Below, one piece after another: positions 8,912 to 17,490 of a DNA stretch of 64,000 nucleotides. The DNA comes from Aquiflexum sp. TKW24L (GTDB lineage: Bacteria; Bacteroidota; Bacteroidia; Cytophagales; Cyclobacteriaceae). The position numbers were made by a program, and so were the translations under genes. The stretch's first letter is position 1, and every line of letters begins with the position of its first letter. A model generated the notes under the pieces. It was not told the origin of the DNA and did no database searches. It worked only from the letters and a program-made list of their open reading frames with translations. The stretch is from NCBI RefSeq assembly GCF_023502205.1, contig NZ_JAMFLG010000014.1, positions 62,001-126,000 on the forward strand, in the 5' to 3' direction.

Positions 8912-10153
8912 ATGGGAAATATTAAAACATTATATTTTTACAGTATTTTATTTTTGGCCTTGACGATGTCAATAAGGGTACTCGCCCAAGAGACATTTGA
9001 CCCGGACCAACTTTATCAGGATGCCCGAAAGCTCATCTTGGAAGGTAAAAGGGACGAAGGAAGGTTGATCTTATCTAAGGTTTTGACAAAGTATCCCGGA
9101 TATGGGGATGTATTGATTTTGATGGGAAGATCTTATGCGTGGGATGGTAAGTATGATTCAGCAGCCATTTATTTTGAAAAAGCATTAATTGCAAGTCCCA
9201 ACTACGAGGATGCCTACGTGGCCTACATCGACGATTTGTTTTGGAGTGAAAATTATGACAGGGCAGATTCAGTGATTAAAATGGGGCTTGATAAAGTAGG
9301 TAACCAATCCATGCCTTTGAAGTACAGGTCATCCAGGCTTTACTACTATAAGGAAGATTACAAAACTGCCTTGAAGATTGCTAATGAGGTATTTGCCAAG
9401 GCTCCCAAAACGGAAGGATTGCTTGGCTACATTGAGACACTGAGGAGGCAGACACGCATCAATGCAGTGGGTGCCACTTATGATTACGATTATTTTTATG
9501 GGGATTTGTCTCCATGGAATACCTACTCTGTGTATGGTCGAACCCACACTGATTTAACAGGATCGTTGATTGCGAGGGTTACCCATTCTGAGAGATTTGA
9601 CGGAAGAGGAACCCAAGCTGAACTCGATGCCTTTCCCTCATTGGGGAAAAACAAATATGGTTATCTCAATGTGGGATATTCGGGAGCGTCTTTTTTCCCT
9701 AAATTCCGCTTTGGGACGAGTATTTTTTGGAATCTTCCAAAAGCCTATGAATTGGAGGCCGGATATAGATACTTGCAATTTTCCGACGTCACGCACATCA
9801 TCACAGGTTCCGTCGGAAAATATATCAGCAACTGGTGGCTCAACCTCAGGCTAAATTTTATTCCCGGCAAAGAGGGTTCATCCACAAGTGCCAACTTTCA
9901 GACTCGGTATTACTTTAGCGGACCTGAGGACTTTATCAGTGTCCAGGTTTCTACCGGTGTTTCCCCTGACGAGGAAACCCGAGATTTTCAATCTCAATTG
10001 CTCAATAGCTACAGAGCAAGGATTGGATACCAACATCTTTGGACTTCTCGTTGGATGGGATTTGCATTTGTGGGCTATTCGAGGGATGAAATTTCCGAAC
10101 AGAATTTTCGTAACAACCTCAATATTTCAATCGGTACTGAATTCAGGTTTTGA
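8912..10153 (+). CDS. TPR plus YaiO-family outer-membrane beta-barrel protein
   Basis: About 413 residues. The ATG at 8912, 7 bases after the preceding stop, is preferred over a TTG at 8879, because it begins directly at a signal peptide (MGNIKTLYFYSILF, cleavage after LAQ). Residues about 25-175 form TPR-like helix pairs (DVLILMGRSYAWDGKYDSA, then ASPNYEDAYVAYID). The rest alternates aromatic and polar residues as an outer-membrane barrel and ends in an aromatic terminal strand (IGTEFRF), matching the YaiO family. TPR plus barrel recalls PgaA and BcsC, the ports through which synthase-made polymers leave the cell. Export of the adjacent synthase's product is therefore the likely role. The start of the next gene overlaps its stop by one base (TGATG). 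Confidence 0.87.
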   Translation: MGNIKTLYFYSILFLALTMSIRVLAQETFDPDQLYQDARKLILEGKRDEGRLILSKVLTKYPGYGDVLILMGRSYAWDGKYDSAAIYFEKALIASPNYEDAYVAYIDDLFWSENYDRADSVIKMGLDKVGNQSMPLKYRSSRLYYYKEDYKTALKIANEVFAKAPKTEGLLGYIETLRRQTRINAVGATYDYDYFYGDLSPWNTYSVYGRTHTDLTGSLIARVTHSERFDGRGTQAELDAFPSLGKNKYGYLNVGYSGASFFPKFRFGTSIFWNLPKAYELEAGYRYLQFSDVTHIITGSVGKYISNWWLNLRLNFIPGKEGSSTSANFQTRYYFSGPEDFISVQVSTGVSPDEETRDFQSQLLNSYRARIGYQHLWTSRWMGFAFVGYSRDEISEQNFRNNLNISIGTEFRF

Positions 10154-11367
10154 TGGCAAATTTCCTGAATAAATATTTTCCAATAGAATTCCGGATATTT
10201 TTCCGTGGGTTTTTGATAGTGGCTCTTATAATTCTCATTTTTCCTTTGGGAAGCTTGTTGATGTGGCATTTGACTCCTCCCGGACCTTTGGAGGTGGTAG
10301 TCATTGACAAAACTGTTCCAAACCAAAAACACCAAGAACACCAATCCATACATTGGCTACTTAACCATTTCCGGTACACCAAAAGTGATGGAAGTATCTA
10401 TGATGAAACACTGGATTATTTTGGATTTTTTCCGGGCGAAGAACGAGACCAATACCAAATCAATGATCTGTCAAATCAGACTGAATCAAAAAAGCAGGAG
10501 ATTCTAAATGAAACCAAGGTGATTTACTTTGCAGATACCTATGGGGTGTATGACAATGACTTGACAGATAAACCTGCCCAAACGTACTCTAAAAAGATTT
10601 ATGGAGGAATGGATTCTTTGGACATGAGCTTTCTGGAAAAAGCATACAAGGCCGAGATTGATATCATCAGTGAATTCAACACCATAGCCAGTCCTACAAA
10701 AAAGGATGTCAGAATGGATTTTGAAAACCTAGTCGGCATCAAGTGGACGGGATGGATCGCGCGGTATTTTGATGAATTGGATACGCTATTAAATGAGGAG
10801 CTTCCGCCATGGCTGGTTGCGGGCTATATGCGTCAGCACAATTCAGCCTGGGATTTTTCGGGCTCTGCTATGGTTTTTCTACATGAAAACGGACAAATTG
10901 AAATTCTGAGGGACAAGGTTGAAATAAAAAATACAGTTCCTCATATAGTCTCTGGCTTAAATAGCCAACAAACATATGGCATACCGGAAATCGTAAAATA
11001 TCCCTATTGGATCGATATCATTCTTGTCAGCCGTGATTATGAGGTCATTTCCCATTATGACTTGGCTCCGACAGAAGCTGGGATAAAAAAGCTAAGTGAA
11101 CTTGGCCTACCAAAGTATTTTCCTGCTGTTGTAGTGAAGAAAAACGGTGCAGGAAAGTTCTATTATTTCTGTGGGGATTTTGCTGATAACCCTGTTTCAG
11201 GATTTTCTAATAAATTTTTTGGGATAGAAAAAATCTGGAGGATGTTTTTGCATTCGGAAGATTATTCGCAGAGAAACAGCTTTTTTTGGAATTATTATTA
11301 CCCATTGATGGGTACAATTCTGAAGGATACTTATCAGAGAAAAGACATCACTCGCACCAGGGATTAA
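10153..11367 (+). CDS. Membrane-anchored protein of unknown function in polysaccharide operon
   Basis: A 404-residue protein starting at the ATG that shares one base with the preceding TGA, so it is probably translationally coupled. One N-terminal transmembrane helix (about 14-36) is followed by a large domain, probably periplasmic. That domain begins PPGPLEVVVIDKTVPN and continues with YDETLDYFGFFPGE, VIYFADTYGVYDND and GIKWTGWIARYFDELDT. The beta-strand/Asp pattern and ASPTKKDV segment vaguely recall an alpha/beta hydrolase or glutamine-amidotransferase-like fold, but I see no convincing catalytic triad and assign no function. Position argues for a part in synthesis, modification or sensing of the glycan made by the upstream synthase. 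It ends convergently with the LTA-synthase-like gene, the two stop codons overlapping in TTAA. Confidence 0.75.
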   Translation: MANFLNKYFPIEFRIFFRGFLIVALIILIFPLGSLLMWHLTPPGPLEVVVIDKTVPNQKHQEHQSIHWLLNHFRYTKSDGSIYDETLDYFGFFPGEERDQYQINDLSNQTESKKQEILNETKVIYFADTYGVYDNDLTDKPAQTYSKKIYGGMDSLDMSFLEKAYKAEIDIISEFNTIASPTKKDVRMDFENLVGIKWTGWIARYFDELDTLLNEELPPWLVAGYMRQHNSAWDFSGSAMVFLHENGQIEILRDKVEIKNTVPHIVSGLNSQQTYGIPEIVKYPYWIDIILVSRDYEVISHYDLAPTEAGIKKLSELGLPKYFPAVVVKKNGAGKFYYFCGDFADNPVSGFSNKFFGIEKIWRMFLHSEDYSQRNSFFWNYYYPLMGTILKDTYQRKDITRTRD

Positions 11368-13391
11368 TTTTTTGGGATGTAAACAGCCATTGAATCGGGG
11401 AGAATCCGGTTGTTTTCGGTAGCGTATCGATTGGCGTTTTTATAGGTTTCAAACTCGGTCTGCAGCTTTTCCTTGAGAGCCACATTGGTAATCGGTTCGA
11501 GACCCATATTGTCATAGAGTTGATAAAGTTGGTTATCAGCCAAGACATACTCTCCGCTTAAAAAATCGACAAGCTGGTTTTTATTTCTCATCAATGGGTT
11601 AGAGATTTTGGACTGAAAAGTCGATGAAGTATCCATAACGTAACCCTTCCAGGCCACAAGGGAAGGTAAATCCAAGTCAAACCTATTTTCCAGCAAACTC
11701 AGAATCGTAGGCGTAATCTCAAAATGTGTGGTGACACCATGCATTCTTTTGCCTTGGTTGAGTTTTGGAGAAAAAATCATGATCGGAACGTGAAATCGAT
11801 CAATGGTCGTAGCCAAGGGGATCTCAGGAAGCCTATGGTCTCCTGTGATGACAAAAATCGTGTTTTCATATTTTGGGAGTTTCTGATAAGCCTCAAAAAA
11901 CTCCTTGATAGCTTCATCCACATAAAGAATACTGGCATACATATTTTTATACATCCTGTATTCAGGCAATTTCAAAGTTGTAATTTTTAGGTCATTGGTG
12001 ATATAATCTTCAAACATTGCCAGGTATTTTTCCTCGTCAGGGATAAGAAATGGGTCATGTGAGGTTTGTGTCTGAAATATGTTGATTTGTGGCTTTAAGA
12101 CCACAGGTAGTTTTCTCATTCCGTTTTGAAACATGGCCTTATCCGGGTATCCCCAAGAAAATCCTGATTTGGAAGGTGTTTCTTCAAAATCAGCATCAAA
12201 GGACGTCATATCCAAAATCCGATCAACCTGCTGGTATTGAAGGAAAAAATTGACATTGTCAAAGTTTTTGTCTGCCCCGATATGGAAATTGGTTTGGTAA
12301 CCGTTTCGTTTGAGAAGGGATAGCAAAGTATGGTGGAGAGGTAAGGTTGGAGACTGATCCATAAAACCTTTTTGGGCAAAAGGCAAGGAACCAAACATAC
12401 CTGTAAGGACTCCAAATGTTCTTCCTGTAGTCGAGAGGCCATTTTTCCAATACAATGAATAATCGCTCAAAGAATCTAAAAAAGGAGTAAAACTCTCCAG
12501 ATAAGCATCTTCCCCGGAATAGGCTTTGCCTAATCCTTCTACGATGACAAAAACGATATCAGGCTTTTCTTCAAAGTTATCAAAAAATGGCCCCAGCACA
12601 TCAGGGTAATTATTGGAGTGTAAAAAGGGATAATTTGTTTCGTTTAGTGATTTGGTGACTAGCACATCACCAGAATTAGTAGAAGCTAGAAAGAAATCAA
12701 AGTACAGGTATTCATTAGACGTGAAATAATTGTAAGACTGCCCATAGAAATAAGAGGATTTATTTGCCGTAAGATTACTTTCAAGTTCATTTCGGCGCTC
12801 TTTTTGTGCACTATTAATAATTCCGATTCCAAGTAGGTAACCATAACACAGCACAGTAAGGTAAATCGCAGGATTAAGACTTATAGGAATCCATTTTCCT
12901 AGACCAAGTAGCAGGTAAGCCACCGCCAATATGGCTATAATTGCCAAAATATTGAAGAGGTTAAGTTCTCCGGAAGCTTTGAGGGTAAGGAAAATATCGT
13001 TGAGAGAATATGCGTAAAGATCAGTGCCAAGAGGCAGCAGCATTTTTGTAAAATAGAAAAGCAATCCTCCCTGCAAAACTATAAGAAAAGCGAGGATGAT
13101 TTTTACAAAAACCCTTCCGATATGCGGATCAAAAAGGCTTAGAATAAGGTTCATTATTAGAAGAAAACCTAAAATGTAGAAGACCCATTCCAAATCATAT
13201 ATCCATCCCATCAGAGTAATCTGGGTTTTGGAATATTCCAATGTATGGATACGGAAAACAGCAAATACTTCTACTAGTCTAAGAATTAGGAAAATCAATA
13301 GAAAGGGAATTGCCAATTTCCAAAAATTGATAAAATTGAGCTTGAGATTCAATAAAAATGTTGATCTGATCTGGGCCTGCGAGGAAGACAT
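11364..13391 (-). CDS. LTA synthase family membrane sulfatase-like transferase
   Basis: A 675-residue protein. Five hydrophobic helices fill about residues 15-200 (for example FWKLAIPFLLIFLI). They precede a periplasmic alkaline-phosphatase/sulfatase-type domain. The metal and nucleophile region reads PDIVFVIVEGLGKAYSG, then STTGRTFGVLTGMFGSLPF, where a Thr is the expected nucleophile. ITGDHRLPEI supplies the later Asp and His ligands. The family includes LtaS and the periplasmic phosphoglycerol and phosphoethanolamine transferases. A glycerol-phosphate or similar transferase acting on a surface glycan is likely, but donor and acceptor are unknown. In a Gram-negative it is unlikely to make true lipoteichoic acid. 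It is a single leftward gene convergent with the polysaccharide operon. Confidence 0.88.
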   Translation of the reverse strand: MSSSQAQIRSTFLLNLKLNFINFWKLAIPFLLIFLILRLVEVFAVFRIHTLEYSKTQITLMGWIYDLEWVFYILGFLLIMNLILSLFDPHIGRVFVKIILAFLIVLQGGLLFYFTKMLLPLGTDLYAYSLNDIFLTLKASGELNLFNILAIIAILAVAYLLLGLGKWIPISLNPAIYLTVLCYGYLLGIGIINSAQKERRNELESNLTANKSSYFYGQSYNYFTSNEYLYFDFFLASTNSGDVLVTKSLNETNYPFLHSNNYPDVLGPFFDNFEEKPDIVFVIVEGLGKAYSGEDAYLESFTPFLDSLSDYSLYWKNGLSTTGRTFGVLTGMFGSLPFAQKGFMDQSPTLPLHHTLLSLLKRNGYQTNFHIGADKNFDNVNFFLQYQQVDRILDMTSFDADFEETPSKSGFSWGYPDKAMFQNGMRKLPVVLKPQINIFQTQTSHDPFLIPDEEKYLAMFEDYITNDLKITTLKLPEYRMYKNMYASILYVDEAIKEFFEAYQKLPKYENTIFVITGDHRLPEIPLATTIDRFHVPIMIFSPKLNQGKRMHGVTTHFEITPTILSLLENRFDLDLPSLVAWKGYVMDTSSTFQSKISNPLMRNKNQLVDFLSGEYVLADNQLYQLYDNMGLEPITNVALKEKLQTEFETYKNANRYATENNRILPDSMAVYIPKN

Positions 13392-13476
13392 ATTTACTTT
13401 TGGGAATACTTACTTTGGGATGATTTACAAATATAAATTTTCTAAAATTCATATCTTGCGCAATTAATTAAAATCT

Positions 13477-14025
13477 ATGAATAATAAAGGAGCCTTGCTC
13501 AAAGAGCTTTTTACAAATCTTTCAACTACAGGTGCGATTACTTTTAGTTCTAAATCATTGGTAAATAAAATGTTATCCTATGCCAATTTCCGTGGAGCGA
13601 AACTCATCGTGGAATTGGGAGGAGGAGATGGAAGCATCACATACGGGATAGTCGAACGTATGGATCCTGATGCCGTATTACTGGTCTTTGAAATCAACAG
13701 ACCCTTTTGTGATAACCTAGAGAAGATCTTCAATCAGAATAATGTAAAAATTATCTGCGATTCAGCAGAAAACATTGACCAGTATTTAGGTGGAATAAAG
13801 GCGGATTTGATCCTTTCTTCTTTACCATTGACCTTGATTCCAAAGCCTTCAAGAGAGCAGATCTATAAGAAGTGTAAGGAAAACATTGTCGAAAACGGAA
13901 AGCTTATACAAATCTGCTATTCTTATCTGCTAAAGTTCCAGTTTGGAAAATATTTTGAGGGAATTAAAAGTCATTTGATGTTCAAAAACTTTCCTCCCAC
14001 ATTCATTTTGGTCTGCCAACAATAA
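13477..14025 (+). CDS. PmtA-like SAM-dependent methyltransferase (phospholipid N-methyltransferase-like)
   Basis: A 182-residue class I methyltransferase. SAM-binding motif I is VELGGGDGSITYGI (near residues 44-57), the motif II acidic residue is in VFEIN, and SSLPLTLIP occupies the motif IV position, as in bacterial phosphatidylethanolamine N-methyltransferases of the PmtA type. That family methylates a lipid headgroup at the membrane surface. Resemblance to 16S rRNA dimethyladenosine transferases (KsgA) is also expected, but the SLPL motif favours the lipid group. It is divergent from the LTA-synthase-like gene, with about 85 bases between starts, and is followed by a terminator. Confidence 0.75.
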   Translation: MNNKGALLKELFTNLSTTGAITFSSKSLVNKMLSYANFRGAKLIVELGGGDGSITYGIVERMDPDAVLLVFEINRPFCDNLEKIFNQNNVKIICDSAENIDQYLGGIKADLILSSLPLTLIPKPSREQIYKKCKENIVENGKLIQICYSYLLKFQFGKYFEGIKSHLMFKNFPPTFILVCQQ

Positions 14026-14061
14026 AATCAACCTTTTCAAGAATTTCAATAATAGCCTATT

Positions 14062-14088
14062 CCCATTTTCTAAGAAAGTGGAAATGGG
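14062..14088 (+). terminator. Terminator after the methyltransferase gene
   Basis: A 7-bp stem CCCATTT/AAATGGG, extendable by two pairs, sits 37 bases after the stop. It is followed by CTTTTG and a longer T run near 14102-14109. Confidence 0.65.
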
Positions 14089-14173
14089 CTTTTGTTCTTG
14101 GATTTTTTTGTAGTTTTTGAAATGAATTCAGGTTTATCTTGAAGTCTTCAAAAAAGTATTTACCCCAATTTAA

Positions 14174-14440
14174 ATGAAAGGTTCTAACATTTCTGATATC
14201 CAACCTATTTTGGCGATTGCCATCATGGAAATGTGCAGGGCGAAAAAGGGGGAGAGTTTTTGCCCATCAGAAGTGGTCAAATGGATCTATCCTGAATCAT
14301 GGCAACATTTCATGGAGGATGTTTTGGTAGAAATGATGAAGCTTTACCAAATTGGAATGATCGAAGTGACCCAAAACAAGATTCCTATTTCTCCTGATCG
14401 CATACCAAAAGGGGAATTGAGAATCAAAGCCAAATTTTAA
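14174..14440 (+). CDS. DUF3253 domain protein
   Basis: An 88-residue cytoplasmic protein matching DUF3253. It has a helix containing AIAIMEMCRAKKGESFCPSEV, then the family Trp segment (ESWQHFMEDVLVEMMKL), and a short beta wing (GMIEVTQNKIPI) that gives a winged-helix look. Function is not established; a small nucleic-acid-binding or regulatory role is only suggested by the fold. It stands alone, 44 bases upstream of msrA. Confidence 0.75.
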   Translation: MKGSNISDIQPILAIAIMEMCRAKKGESFCPSEVVKWIYPESWQHFMEDVLVEMMKLYQIGMIEVTQNKIPISPDRIPKGELRIKAKF

Positions 14441-14483
14441 ACTTCATCGGGCAGGTTGGTGTTAAACATTCAAAATCGAAACA

Positions 14484-15137
14484 ATGAAAATTCTCCCTAT
14501 TATTTTCTGCTTGAGTATCATGGCGACGATGGCCTGTGCGCAAGCGCCTAACAAAAACGAAAAATCCATGCAAAATTTACCAAAGACAAACATAAAAGCA
14601 GAAGAAGGACTTGAAGTAGCCATTTTAGGAGGGGGTTGCTTTTGGTGTACAGAGGCGATTTATCAGGACCTGATAGGTGTCAAAAAAGTGCTTTCAGGAT
14701 ACAGTGGAGGACATGTAGACAATCCCCCTTACAGACAAGTGACCTCTGGTACGACCGGTCATGCGGAAGTCATCCAAGTGATTTTTGATCCAAAGGAGAT
14801 TTCATTTGAGGAAGTTTTGGAGATCTTTTGGGCAACGCATGATCCTACTACACTGAACCGACAAGGGGCTGATGTAGGACCACAATACCGATCGGCGGTT
14901 TTTTATCAGACTGAAGATCAAAAGCAAAAAGCAGAATTCTTCAAAAAGAAATTGGATGAATCCGGTGCTTTCAGCAAACCGATAGTGACAGAAATCACCG
15001 CCTTTAGCAACTTCTACGTGGCAGAGGATTACCATCAGAATTATTTCAAAGAAAATGGAGGTCAACCTTATTGTCAGTTTGTCATCCGTCCAAAAATGGA
15101 AAAGTTCAAAAAAGCATTTGCTGAAAAATTGAAGTAA
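14484..15137 (+). CDS. msrA: Peptide-methionine (S)-S-oxide reductase MsrA, exported
   Basis: A 217-residue MsrA. The catalytic GCFWC motif is at about residues 52-56 (GGGCFWCTEAI), and family signatures YSGGHVDNPPY, TGHAEV, FWATHDPTTLNRQG and GPQYRSAVFY follow. It reduces the S-epimer of methionine sulfoxide in proteins. An N-terminal signal peptide (MKILPIIFCLSIMATMACAQA) points to the periplasm or a lipid-anchored location at Cys18; the lipobox is imperfect. It heads a short rightward run with a DUF4920 lipoprotein and a cytochrome-like lipoprotein, suggesting an envelope redox or oxidative-stress theme. No msrB is adjacent. Confidence 0.95.
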   Translation: MKILPIIFCLSIMATMACAQAPNKNEKSMQNLPKTNIKAEEGLEVAILGGGCFWCTEAIYQDLIGVKKVLSGYSGGHVDNPPYRQVTSGTTGHAEVIQVIFDPKEISFEEVLEIFWATHDPTTLNRQGADVGPQYRSAVFYQTEDQKQKAEFFKKKLDESGAFSKPIVTEITAFSNFYVAEDYHQNYFKENGGQPYCQFVIRPKMEKFKKAFAEKLK

Positions 15138-15202
15138 TTGATTGTAATTAAATATTGGATTAGATTTTCCTCCTATTTAGTTTTGGGAAAACAATACTCA
15201 CT

Positions 15203-15712
15203 ATGAAAAAGACATTCATTTATACATTGATGATCGTTTTGGCAGGGTTCTCTTGCCAGCAAAAAGCAACAGAAGTCTCTGCACCCGCCACTGAGGAAGC
15301 AAAGTCAGAAACTGTTTCAGGTAAATTTGGTGCAGACATCAATGACTCAGGCTTGGTGACTTTGGCTGAATTGGTTACTGAACTTGAATCTAAGGAAGAA
15401 TTCCAAGGGAAAGTGGTAGGTCAAATCAAAGAAGTCTGTTCCAAAAAAGGATGTTGGATGACCATAGACCTTCCTAATGGTCAAAGCATGCGGGTCACTT
15501 TCAAAGATTATGGGTTTTTCGTCCCATTGAATTCTAGCGGATATCCGGTCGTGATCGAAGGCATTGCTACCAAGAAAGTAACAGACGTGGAGACTTTGAG
15601 GCACTATGCACAGGATGCAGGCAAGTCCAAAGAAGAAATCGAAAAGATAACTGAGTCAAAACAAGAATATGCTTTTGAGGCTGTCGGCGTCATTATAAAG
15701 GAGAATGCTTAA
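15203..15712 (+). CDS. DUF4920 lipoprotein
   Basis: A 169-residue lipoprotein with signal peptide and lipid-anchored Cys19 (LAGFSC). The mature part matches DUF4920: a strand pair, KVVGQIKEVCSKKGCWMTI with two Cys residues, then FKDYGFFVPL. The CSKKGCWM arrangement could bind metal or form a disulfide. The family is common in Bacteroidota, and its function is unknown. The downstream gene overlaps its end by 8 bases, so the two are likely translated together. Confidence 0.85.
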   Translation: MKKTFIYTLMIVLAGFSCQQKATEVSAPATEEAKSETVSGKFGADINDSGLVTLAELVTELESKEEFQGKVVGQIKEVCSKKGCWMTIDLPNGQSMRVTFKDYGFFVPLNSSGYPVVIEGIATKKVTDVETLRHYAQDAGKSKEEIEKITESKQEYAFEAVGVIIKENA

Positions 15713-16136
15713 AAAGTATTGTTTTTTCATTCTTTTGGTGGTTTCTCTTTTTTCCTGCAAGGAAAATGAAAAAGAACAAGTAAATGCTGTTCCAGTATTG
15801 TACCCCAATCAAGATGCACCTTTGGCGCTTTTGATGAGGGAAATGTACCTCGATATGGAGGAGATGAAGGTATCTTTGGAAAAAAAAGAGAACATCAAAT
15901 CTTATCTTGAAAAGCATCAGGCTATACTGACGGCAAAGCCTACCGACCCAAAAGTAAAGGATGGCAAATTTGACCTAATGGCAATTGGCTATTTAGAATC
16001 GCTAAAGCAGATGGAACTTGGGTCCTATGATCTAAAAGCTTCTAAATACAAAATCGTTTACAATTATTGTTTGGCTTGCCATGAAACATATTGTCCCGGT
16101 CCAATCAAAAAAATCACTAACCTTCATATAGATTAA
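15705..16136 (+). CDS. Cytochrome c'-like small lipoprotein
   Basis: A 143-residue lipoprotein. The signal peptide ends at a lipobox (VSLFSC, Cys18). The mature protein is largely helical (LLMREMYLDMEEMKVSLEKK, then FDLMAIGYLESLKQMELG). A c-type heme motif C-x-x-C-H lies near the C-terminus (YCLACHETYCPGP). Heme at the end of a helical bundle is the layout of class II cytochromes (cytochrome c' and c556). Electron transfer or gas/redox sensing at the membrane is inferred. Extra Cys residues flank the heme site. It overlaps the DUF4920 gene and is followed after 5 bases by a small hypothetical gene. Confidence 0.7.
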   Translation: MLKKYCFFILLVVSLFSCKENEKEQVNAVPVLYPNQDAPLALLMREMYLDMEEMKVSLEKKENIKSYLEKHQAILTAKPTDPKVKDGKFDLMAIGYLESLKQMELGSYDLKASKYKIVYNYCLACHETYCPGPIKKITNLHID

Positions 16137-16141
16137 CAAGT

Positions 16142-16351
16142 ATGGCTATCGCATTGGATAATCTTCGAGTTGGCAGATTTTACTCTTTTACCAATATGGG
16201 CGAAAATAGAAAGCTTGAGATATTGGCAAGGTTGTCAGGTAATAATTTTAAGGTTAAAGACATGGATACCACTGAGATTTATACCATCGAGGAGTTGCTA
16301 AGGTGGGGCAAGGGCAAAGATTATGAACTTGATGAATGGTGGGAGGAATAA
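16142..16351 (+). CDS. Small conserved-looking hypothetical protein
   Basis: A 69-residue cytoplasmic protein without known motifs. It appears mostly beta (LRVGRFYSFTNMGENRKL, then NNFKVKDMDTTEIYTIEEL) with an acidic, Trp-rich end (DELDEWWEE is approximated by residues 60-69). It begins 5 bases after the cytochrome-like gene and ends the msrA-DUF4920-cytochrome run. I do not recognise it. Confidence 0.6.
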   Translation: MAIALDNLRVGRFYSFTNMGENRKLEILARLSGNNFKVKDMDTTEIYTIEELLRWGKGKDYELDEWWEE

Positions 16352-16490
16352 GGTGATTAATGGTTATTTGCTTAAAAATCGATATTCTTTTAGGGTAAGA
16401 AATAAGAAGTCCTAGATACTTGATATTTATGATTCTTTTTAAAAATTGATTTTAAGTTTATCAAGTTAATTTGGCATACATATAAAAAAA

Positions 16491-16516
16491 AAGCCTTTGG
16501 GATTTCCCAAAGGCTT
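16491..16516. terminator. Bidirectional terminator between convergent genes
   Basis: A perfect 11-bp stem (AAGCCTTTGGG with CCCAAAGGCTT) and a 4-base loop, flanked by A run on the left and T run on the right. It can stop transcription from both sides. Confidence 0.9.
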
Positions 16517-16519
16517 TTT

Positions 16520-17413
16520 TTATCGGTAGGGTTTGTGTCCGGGTTCATAAATGATTCTCAAAAAAGAGCTCAAACCTTGAGTTTCCCTATTGATAGGTAT
16601 TCCTGAAACAATTCCTATCAATAAATTGTCTGCAACTGATACACGCATCTGGGGGCGTAGTACTGCTGAAAATTTACCGTCCTGAATTTCCTTATTGATT
16701 TCAATACCAAGAAAATTTCTTGTCCCTGAGATCATGTAATGAAAACTGGTATTAATATCGAAAACTGTTTCGGTAGCATGGTCAAATTCACGAATGATTC
16801 TTGGACCGGTATAGATCAGGGTGTGAAAATTTCTTCCCCATCTTTTGGCTGCGACAAAAAACGGATTGAAGACATTACCTCTATAAAGCTTTTCATTACC
16901 CCATTGATTTAGGTCTGCCAATTCAAATTCATGAATGTATCCTAAGGCAAGCGATGTTTTGGCTTTTTCAGAAACAAGGAAAGACCATTGTCCTGCTACC
17001 TTAATAGATTCCAGTCTATTGGAAGGACGCTCTAATGTGGTTGGAAGCTGACCCCTACTTGAATAGACTGTGAGGGGTAATTCCACCTCAAGTCCCAGCC
17101 TGTCTATCGGTGCCCATTCATATTCGATCAGCGTTTCATATTCATCAAAGCCCCTTTTGTCTGTCATACCCATACCGACGTTCCATTCTTTTTCACCTTT
17201 TCTTGCCCCGAGGTCGCGAATCAGATCTATGTATAATGGTTCGGCATGCAGCACTTTAGGTTTTTGAGTACTTTCGACATTTTCTGTTTCTGCCAAAAAC
17301 AAACTGTCCAGAATTGTTTTTTCCTGTCTGATACTATCTAACCTTGTATTTTGGGAATAGACATATTGGATACCCCCCAAAAGAAATATCACTATGAAAT
17401 ATATTTTTTTCAT
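16520..17413 (-). CDS. Putative outer-membrane beta-barrel protein (HAEPLYIDLIRDLGARKGE family)
   Basis: A 297-residue protein with a signal peptide (to about residue 21, VYSQ). A conserved segment, HAEPLYIDLIRDLGARKGE, is followed by about 220 residues of alternating amphipathic strands typical of a 12-or-so-stranded outer-membrane barrel (for example EWNVGMGMTDKRGF, FHYMISGTRNFLGIEI). I recall this motif from Bacteroidota outer-membrane proteins, but no transport substrate is known to me. It is encoded 94 bases downstream of a small hypothetical gene on the same strand, probably in one transcript. Confidence 0.65.
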   Translation of the reverse strand: MKKIYFIVIFLLGGIQYVYSQNTRLDSIRQEKTILDSLFLAETENVESTQKPKVLHAEPLYIDLIRDLGARKGEKEWNVGMGMTDKRGFDEYETLIEYEWAPIDRLGLEVELPLTVYSSRGQLPTTLERPSNRLESIKVAGQWSFLVSEKAKTSLALGYIHEFELADLNQWGNEKLYRGNVFNPFFVAAKRWGRNFHTLIYTGPRIIREFDHATETVFDINTSFHYMISGTRNFLGIEINKEIQDGKFSAVLRPQMRVSVADNLLIGIVSGIPINRETQGLSSFLRIIYEPGHKPYR

Positions 17414-17490
17414 TTTTTGTTTTTTTTTGAATGCAGGAGCTAAACCTGTTTAAAAATAAGGTTTGCGTTTTTTTTAAAATTAAATAGTTG

